Shown here piece after piece: positions 37,901-46,900 of a stretch of DNA of 64,000 bases. How positions within the stretch are numbered: the stretch's first letter is position 1; every line of letters starts with the position of its first letter. The DNA is from Hexactinellida sp. DTS-2022 (Eukaryota; Porifera; Hexactinellida): contig JAPNXP010000007.1 in the NCBI GenBank assembly GCA_028753945.1, forward strand, positions 1,116,001-1,180,000, written 5' to 3'. Below the pieces are notes generated by a model. The model was not told the origin of the DNA and did not search any database. It worked only from the letters and a program-made list of their open reading frames with translations. Both the position numbers and the translations under genes were made by a program.

Positions 37901-40900
37901 TTTGAGCACTGTTTTAAAAACACTGATCGTATTGTTGCATATTCTTTTCCTAGAAATACTACACATCTTAAATTATCCACTACCCGTTAACGACCGATTT
38001 TATATTTTTGAATTATTCTAGAAAATATGGATTAGACACTTTGGGATTGCACATGTACTAACCATTGTATTTCTAAGATCCGGGTAAATTATACATAGTT
38101 ATGGGCAGCCTCCGGACGACAGTGCCCGAATACAGGAGGTTTGGAACTTTGGATATATATATAAATATCCAGTTCTAACTAAGAATACCAAAATGGCTAT
38201 AGCTTATTACTGGACAGACGATCCATCCTTACGAAATTTCTATAACTGGATGTGTCAACTAACAAATTTATTTCATCAATAGATGAAATGCACTCTGCGT
38301 CTCTCGATTTTGATCCAATCCTTAACCCATGAGATCTCAATTTGCGTTGAATGCAATTTACTCCGGCGAAGTATAATAATTTGGAGTGCGGAAACGACAA
38401 CGTGTGTTTTATCCACAATATGCTTTGGGAAATAACAAATCCATTGGGATTATACGTATAGTACTAATTTAACATAATATTTTTACCATGTGTAATAGAG
38501 TAATTTCCATGCAACAATGTTGCACGAAAATAAATGTTACATGCAACTTGTCGCACGAAAATTGTGTTGCATGCAACATATTGCTTGCAACATTGTTGCA
38601 CCGTGTATGTTACCTTGTTGCATCGTGTATGATGGGCTTTAATTTAATTGTTCTATCCAAGAGTGTGAAATTTCAATTCTCATAGACAAATTGATATCAG
38701 CAGGGTTTCATATGGGCATGCGGCAAAGACTAGGGCGCCAAATAGCAGACACTTCCTATAGAGTAAATAAATTCATAATTTTGGCGTACAAACGCTCAGT
38801 TCTAACCATAGACGAAACTTTCATAAATCGCATACTGGGCTGATGAAGTGATACCTGTTAATTAACAATTATACAAAAGTTATACAACTAATTATCCAAT
38901 GGGGAGTTAATCGAAGAATGTAGTGTTTGGGAATTTGGTCAATTCGCAAAAGGAATGAATTGGGTTGATCCCTCTTAGGAATTAATAACAGAACTCAGAT
39001 TTGAATCTGTTTAAATTTTTGAATGGGCTAATTTGACAAATATATACTATACACCCTTTGTTATTATTTTCTTCTGTAGCTATATATATTATGCACGCTA
39101 ATTATTGTTTACGCAAGATAATGCTTTGGGTAAACACTCATTAGTAACTACCACAGTTCTCTTGCTACAGAACAGCAGTATCTTTCTCAGAGGGTACCTA
39201 CCTGTCTGATCCTCACTACTGCTATATTGCGATGTTGCTTAACTTAAGATTCCATTAACTTGATATGTAGTCATGTTTTTAATTCATACGTACTTAATTT
39301 ATGTTTCATAGTAAATACAGTCAACTTCCCTTAATAGAGCCACCGGTTAATCGGTTTCTCCGCTTAATCGGGTCAAAATTTCACAGGATTTCTAGGACAG
39401 AATTACAGTTCGGCTTACAATATTTCGATTAATCTGGTCAAAACAAACAGGTCCCGAGGTGGCTCTATTAATCGGAGTCAAGTGTATATTAATTATAAGA
39501 GGCCTCAGAAATTATTTGTCTTTCCGCGAAGCAGCAATTGCATTATTTAGTTGATATTTTGAATTTTCTTTGAATACTTCTTGATATCTTCTTCGTTATG
39601 ATGTGAATTACAGCATGCTCAGTGTAATATACCATATTCGAAATTGAAATTATCTTTTGTTAATTCATTAATTAACCCGCTGAATATAGAAAATTTCTGA
39701 ATTAAAATCTGATACCAAATTTCATAAAATCCATTATTATATTATATCAGCGGTTTTCAGGTACCAACCCTTTGTCATATTACAAATTTAGTAATTTTGA
39801 TTTCAACTTCAGAGTAAGTATGGTTATTGATTTATACATTTTATTTTATGCGCCGCGAGGAAAGAGGTTGATATTGTCATAAATAACTATTTTTATTTAA
39901 TTGTATATTATTCCTCAGAAGATTCAAGTTACACAGCTGAAACTGAGAAAGATGACGATTTAGAGTGAGTGTCTAATATTTAGTTTTATATAATTCTCTG
40001 AAATAGTTATATTAAATTTGTGCTTTTTAATTACAGTAGGTACAATACATTAATGAATCATTTGATTCATAGCTCATTGTCTCTCGAAATGAATACTTTA
40101 GTTTCTTTTTCTCGAATTCTCAATTTAGTTAGATTTGTAAATGATTTATTTATTCGTGAACTCCAATTTCAAATGCTTATTGCTTGCACACATCGATTAC
40201 TCGCGAATTCTGACTCGTGAAATCCCTGCCGAATTTCTGGTTATAATACTATTTACTGATTTAATTCACATATTTTACGGAGAAATAATTTAGCGTAGGT
40301 TATAGTATATAGTTGTGCATCGAATTTCTGTACAAGAATTCGGATTAATATCGACACTTGAAGATTCATTGGTGCATTTGAGTACTCTTTTAATTAAATA
40401 CTAACAACCGTGCATTTCCACAAAATATTATCAAGATATTAAATCTATAAATAGATTCGATTCTCAAGTATCGATATCTGAATCTGATCCCGAGATGGAA
40501 TCAGAGCAGAAAGAGCAAAAAGAACAAAAAGACGAACCGAGTAGTATGGCTAGTAAGCCACAGACTAAAGAGAAAGTAATAGAAAAAGTCGGAGATAAAG
40601 TCAGAGATAAAGTCAGAGATAAAGTCAGAGATAAAGTCAGAGACAAAGTTAGAGTGAAAGAGAAACCCAGAAGTGAGAGCAAGAGCAAGAGAGAGAAGCC
40701 CAGCGATAACGGCAAACCGACTAAAGTAAGATTATATCTTACTTGTATTATTCTGCCAGTAATTTAACTAGAAATATTCACAATTTCCTTGTTAGAGAAG
40801 GATCATTGTTCTTGATCTTTATGCACTGCACCTCTTTATATTCTAAAATCAACTTTCGCACTTCAAACCTTTGGTGTCAAAAGTACTAAAAACTGGTTGT

Positions 40901-43900
40901 CCACTAATTTTGGACTGAAATTGTGTTTTTTATTAACTATTAACCGCTTTCGTACTAACCATGTTTACTGTTTATAGTTACAATAATTAGAATACTAATA
41001 TATTAACAGTGTTTCATCCAGACATTTAGGCAAAGGGGGATGCCTTCAGCTTTGATCAATGTATTTTTTCAAATCCCAAGGGGGGGCACCTAGGATCCAT
41101 GGGCAAATGACTCCCTCCTAAATTAAACCCTGATTTTATTTAATATTCACTTCCTAAACTCAAGTTTGCCAACCCAGAGCACTATATTCGTATATAAAGT
41201 TATAATACTAATATAAAATAGCAATACAATACAATATCTGCTCAGTCTTATGCTCACTCTATCTCTAACTCTACGCTATTGCCTTAACCAACACATACAG
41301 CAATATTACTCCCTTCTTACAGAATGGGTCCCGGATAACCGAAGCGATTGGGATAGAGCACAAGCGTTTATTATGGTTAATGCTGTCTCCTAGATTATCG
41401 TAGAAGTTCCTGACGAGCTCCACCTCTTCTCCCTCGAAGTAGAGCGACTCGTTATCTCTATCCTGATTCACGAGTATTACGATTGATTTCCCTTTGAATG
41501 GCCATTTAGCATTCTTGTCTCCAGGACCTTTTATAGTGCTAAGTCTGACCTGTAGCTTCGCATCTTCTAAGCTTATATTACATTTAAGCGTGTAACCCTC
41601 GATTACTAAAGCGGGACTTTCATAGTAGTTCGTGTCAGAAGCAAACCCTACGATTCTCCAGCGTAGCAGTGACCCTACCAATGACGTCATTATGATGTCA
41701 TTCAAATGCCGCACTTTGTTAGAGAGCTTGTTGTTCTGTTTGGTTAGTTCCTCAATCTGCTTGGCCCTGTCCTTCTCAGCTGACTCCAGCTGTGAGATCC
41801 GCTCCAGAACGGCTGTCTGTGTGGCGGCTATGTACTCGCTCAGCAGAGCAGTGTGCAGCTCGTTGTTGCTTCGCATGTGTTCCTTGAGACTCTCCCTCTT
41901 CATCTGAGTCGCGCCACAGCCGTACTGAGCGAAGGAGCAGGGAGATAGGCTGTTGGGACATTCTGATTTCAGGTGGTAGTCAATGTCTGCCTTTTTAACC
42001 TGCATTCCACACTGGTTGCTACAGAGTATCGGTGTGTTCTTGCACTCTTCCTCGTGATCTATCAGAAGGATAGGAGAGAATCGATTATCACAGAATTCGC
42101 ATTTAATCGGTTTCATTGGACAGTCAGTAGTTTTGTGTAACAGAGCGTTCCCTCTCTGTATAATTTCTCCACAGTCCAGAGAGCATTCTATTAAATAGCA
42201 CGCGCATTCGTCTAGGTGCTGCGAAATATCACTCATCTTCCCTTTCCATTCACACTTTTTGCCGCTTAGCGGGCATTTAACTTTCAGCTCTAGAACTGAC
42301 TTTCTCGCAGAAGCTAGGTTCTGATAGGGTTCTTCTGTATTCTCCCTGCACAGGAAACAGATCTGTAGAAGCCCTTCGTTGGTAGAACACGCTTCCCTCA
42401 TTATTCCCTTACAGCGCGTGCATACTAGGAAGCTCTCTTCGATCGGAGTCAGCTGTGTGATTAGCAGCTCCCGTCTGTACCCATTGAACCCCTCCTCTGT
42501 GTGTGTGTAGAGCAGGCTCTCTCTCACGTCCGGTCTATGCATGTTCTAATGGGGGATAACTTAATATATACATACACACATATTCTTTATCTAGGGCTGT
42601 TCCATGTATTGACTATGCTTCTGTATACTGACTGAATAGACACCGGTAAATTGGATACAGGACGCTTAATTGTAACCCGGATAAGATACATAAAGAGAAC
42701 TCTGTTATTAGTACCTGGGTTAAATCCATTAATACTTGGAGCTATTATACAGCGAGGTACATATTTTACAACAAATTTCTAAAACTATATAAGTACTACG
42801 TATACCTATACAATTATAAAACACATTTTTCTCATCCCTTAACGGTGGTGTTTGTAATAATTTCCGAATTATACTGTACTGTAATTCCGTTCCTTATTTA
42901 TATGGAATGTTGACCCAAATAAGCGAAGAAACCGATTGACCGTAGACTTTTTAAGCGAGGTTTAGTATAATTATGTTAAGCACCACAAACTATTAATTAT
43001 CAAATTTAGCCCAGGGTAACAGAAATGCTAGTAACAGCTGTTAACAAGAGTCCTTATTTAGCTTCTTTAATCAATTTTTATCCATAGTGTTAAAGAAACC
43101 TATATGTACTTGTTCTAGATAAGACACAATAATGTCAATTCAGTCAATATATTTTTTAAATTATTGAGATATTATTATTTTTAATATAAGGATTCTAAAT
43201 AATGTAATACATAAATATATATCTTACTTAGCAGTTAAGTTTTATAAGAAAGCAGTCTGACAATCTTAAATATTTGAACTCTAATCCATATGTAGTTGTT
43301 AAAGTGTAAATATTTATGGAGAGACACTTTTATACTTTGTAAATAGCTCATTAGAGTCAGCTCACTCAGTTCCCGATTTATCAAACAAAATTTAGGGTAT
43401 GAACACTACAGAAGGTTGATCTTAAAATGTTTCCTCAAATTAATTAATATGTGTAACAATCTGGATTTAAATATTGTCTACCCTCCTTTAATTGATTATA
43501 CGGATATATATTAAGGAACATAATCAAGTCAATATACACTATTACAAAATATTTTCGGTAAATAGCGTCAAATTTGAGTCCCAATTTTGTTATTCTGGGA
43601 AAAATTGGGTTGATTGACACAATACAATACAAAATTCCAATGAATCGGGGCAATATCCTGTCAAATGTGTCAAATTACTGTGTGCAAAAGTATTAATATC
43701 ACTTGTATAGTATAATACACATGTAATTCCTCAAATTTAACTAGTAGTATACATTTATAATAAATAGTTTACGTTATACCCTCAAAGTGGTATAATTTGG
43801 TTAATTGGGTTCTCCACTTTATCGGGTCTAACTATCTTGTACCTAAGTGACCCGATTAAGCGGAGTTAGCTGTACAGTAGAACCTGCATATTCTAACACC

Positions 43901-46900
43901 ATTGGGATAGGGAAAGACTGTAATTATATTATAACTTAAATACGTATGTATTAACTCAAATCCAGTGAGACTCTTGATATTAATTGAATATTACTATTCT
44001 TTGTAATAGAAATCAAAGAAGAACAGAGACCCCGATTGCCCTAAGAAGCCAGTGAGTGCATACATGATATGGTTTGGCGAGGAGAGGAAGAACATAATGC
44101 ATAAGCACGGCGTCTCCACTATAGGAGACACCGGCAAGAAGGGCGGGGAGCTGTGGGGGACTATGACAGGAGACGAGAAACAGGTGCTTAGGGGCTTTCA
44201 ATGTTAGATAAGACAAAGTAACCAAATTAGAGATCCTATCCCTATGACACGCGTTTAGAACAGTTTTGTATTACAAAATTGTCACTTCCCTCCTTGGAAG
44301 CGTACGTAACGTTTGAACGGCACTTTATACTTTTGTCGAATTATATAGAAATGTATCGTATCATTAAGACTATCGTTACGAATTTATTTATATTTCGCAG
44401 TGCTTATTCCCTAAAGTTGGCCTAAACCATTGGTTCGTAAGGGGTCCACAATATCTCTAAATTTCATTATGGTCAATAGGAAGTGGTCTACAAAATGTTT
44501 GTTATTTGCTATAGGGGACATGGTTAAAAAATGTTGGGAATTGCTGCCCTAAATAGTAAACTTAAGTACATTGTATATAGTATACGTAGATAGCATAATG
44601 TTGAATTGAAGTAAATTAAATTCATTTGTATTATCAGGTTTACGTGACTAAATACGAAGTACGGAAAGCTAAGTACCAGGAGCAGATGACGGAGTATCTA
44701 GCCAAGGGAGGAGGGAATGCTCCTTCTAGGTTAGTTCCAATTAAGACACAACACTATACTGCAGTATATACGGTATCCCTAGCTTATACATTATCCTCAT
44801 ACGTGATAATACAGTAGATGTCGGATATAAGCACACCGGTTATAAGAACATATCGGATATAAGCCACTATGTTGGAAAACGGTTGCCAAATACCCTATAT
44901 TATTTATGTCGGTTATAAGCACATTAAGTGCAGTTCCCGACGATGTGCTTATAACCGGCATCCACTGTATTCACAAAGTATGTGTTGCATATTTTTATTT
45001 ATAGTTTATACTAATCGATTCAAATTTGTAAAAGTTATTAAGAAAAAGGTTACCGTTTGATGTCAAATTCAAAATATTTCGCTTATAAAACCAATAGACG
45101 CTTGTCGCTATGCAAAATTACACTTATACAAACACAAGGCGTGCCATGGGTCGGAACGAACAGCTTGCAATAATGCATAATCGAAATGCAATCGAGATAA
45201 CTGTCTTATAAGACAGAATGTATGATCAAGACTTTAATACGGTGATATCATATAATTTGATTATCATAAACGTATTTGAATTTGAATTTCTAAAAAAACT
45301 GTTGTCTCAGTACAAGCCTATCTGACAATATACTGACAATCATGCTTAAATTTACCAATTTATTGGCTTTAAATCTTAACTATAGTCCAAAGCAGAATAA
45401 ATCTAAGCCGAGTGTAGCCACAAAGCATTCCAGAAAGCGCAGCTCTCCTCACAAGGGCACCCCCAGCAAGAGGTTCAAGAGTCAGGAGTTCGTTAATACA
45501 GACGACTCCTCCTCTGCTGGCGAGCAGGCTAAGAAAATGGTATTTAAACAATCCGATTTTTTTAAGAAAGACAAGAAGCAAACTAAAGAATCTAGGTACC
45601 CAGTACTACTACAGTAGACTCGTTAATACGAATACGGATAAGGCAAACAGAGTTTAATTCCCTTAGTCTATACAAATGCAAGTAAGCGACTCCGATTAAT
45701 ACGAATTTCGGGTATACGAGCAAATTTTGACGGTCACTTATACTAACATTATTCATGGATGGAATTAGATATGGATTCTTTGAGCTCAGTGATGTGCTCC
45801 GTTACTAAATCTTCCGTTACTCCGTTAACCGTTACTTTTTATCTCCCTGACCGTTACTTAATTTGATCCGTTACCGTTACTCAGTTACTTTTGTTAGTAC
45901 TACGTTTTCCTTTAATGTAATGGTAACTCATTAAAATTAACGTTGTAACAGCAATGGAATATGTTTAACGTAGTAACGGTCACAGTGTTACGATAATGTA
46001 ATGGTAAGAGTAACTGATTAAAGATAACGGTAACTAGTTAAAAGTAACGGATGTCCGTTACCGTTACTCCGTTACTGAGTAACGGAGCACATCACTGTAA
46101 AATTGAGCTGTTAACTTACAAAAAGGTATATTCATGTTTGCTGGTAAATTCCTACTACTATATTGGTTATACATTAAAACTAACTCACCTGTTTAATTAT
46201 AATCGTTCAGAAATAACAGAATTACACAATAATCCGGAATTAAAACTTTACATTGATGTCTGATAACTTTGGATAAGCTTATTTAAACCTTTCTATCCAG
46301 TTGATTTGTAATTTGATATATTACCAATTACCTGGTCACAATCCATTCATATTATACACACTATACAATTCAGCTACTAACTAGCTCTAAAGTCAATGTA
46401 GCGTTGTTTTATTTAGCGGAGAAGAAATGGAAACAGGAGAACCCAAATCCAAACCATTTCCAAAGCCTACTTCTTCCAAAGGTCGCACCAATACAAGGTC
46501 TCGAGCCGATAAGGAAGAGCTGGTGAGTTCAATACAACGCTGTTATTTAATTACTTCAATCAGGGTGTTATCCAGGCGTATTGAGCGCTCCTAAAGGAGC
46601 GTAATTCGGATGGATTTTAATCTAGGCGTATAAAAATCGTGTCTAGGCGTAGAATATCGAAAGATACTCCCATAGACTTAATACAAAATGTGCAAACTAG
46701 GCGTACAAAATGAAAAACGAACGAGCTCAAACTAAATCTAGGCGCGCAGAAATTTTTGTCTGGATGAAAGCCTGACTTCAATACACAGACTGAACGTACA
46801 TTAAATGTATATTTATCAATCAAATATGGAAAACGTTGGAATAAGTATTTAGTAAAAAAATACTTCTTATCCCAAACTAATATATTATACGCATACCTTG

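Noticed and set aside
38197..38418. 73-codon frame inside the 37063-38639 transposon
   Set aside because: Mildly protein-like, but no transposase or DNA-binding motif can be named.
40464..40715. Minus-strand Leu/Thr/Ser repeat protein
   Set aside because: Shadow of the DKVR tandem repeat in SSRP1 exon 11.
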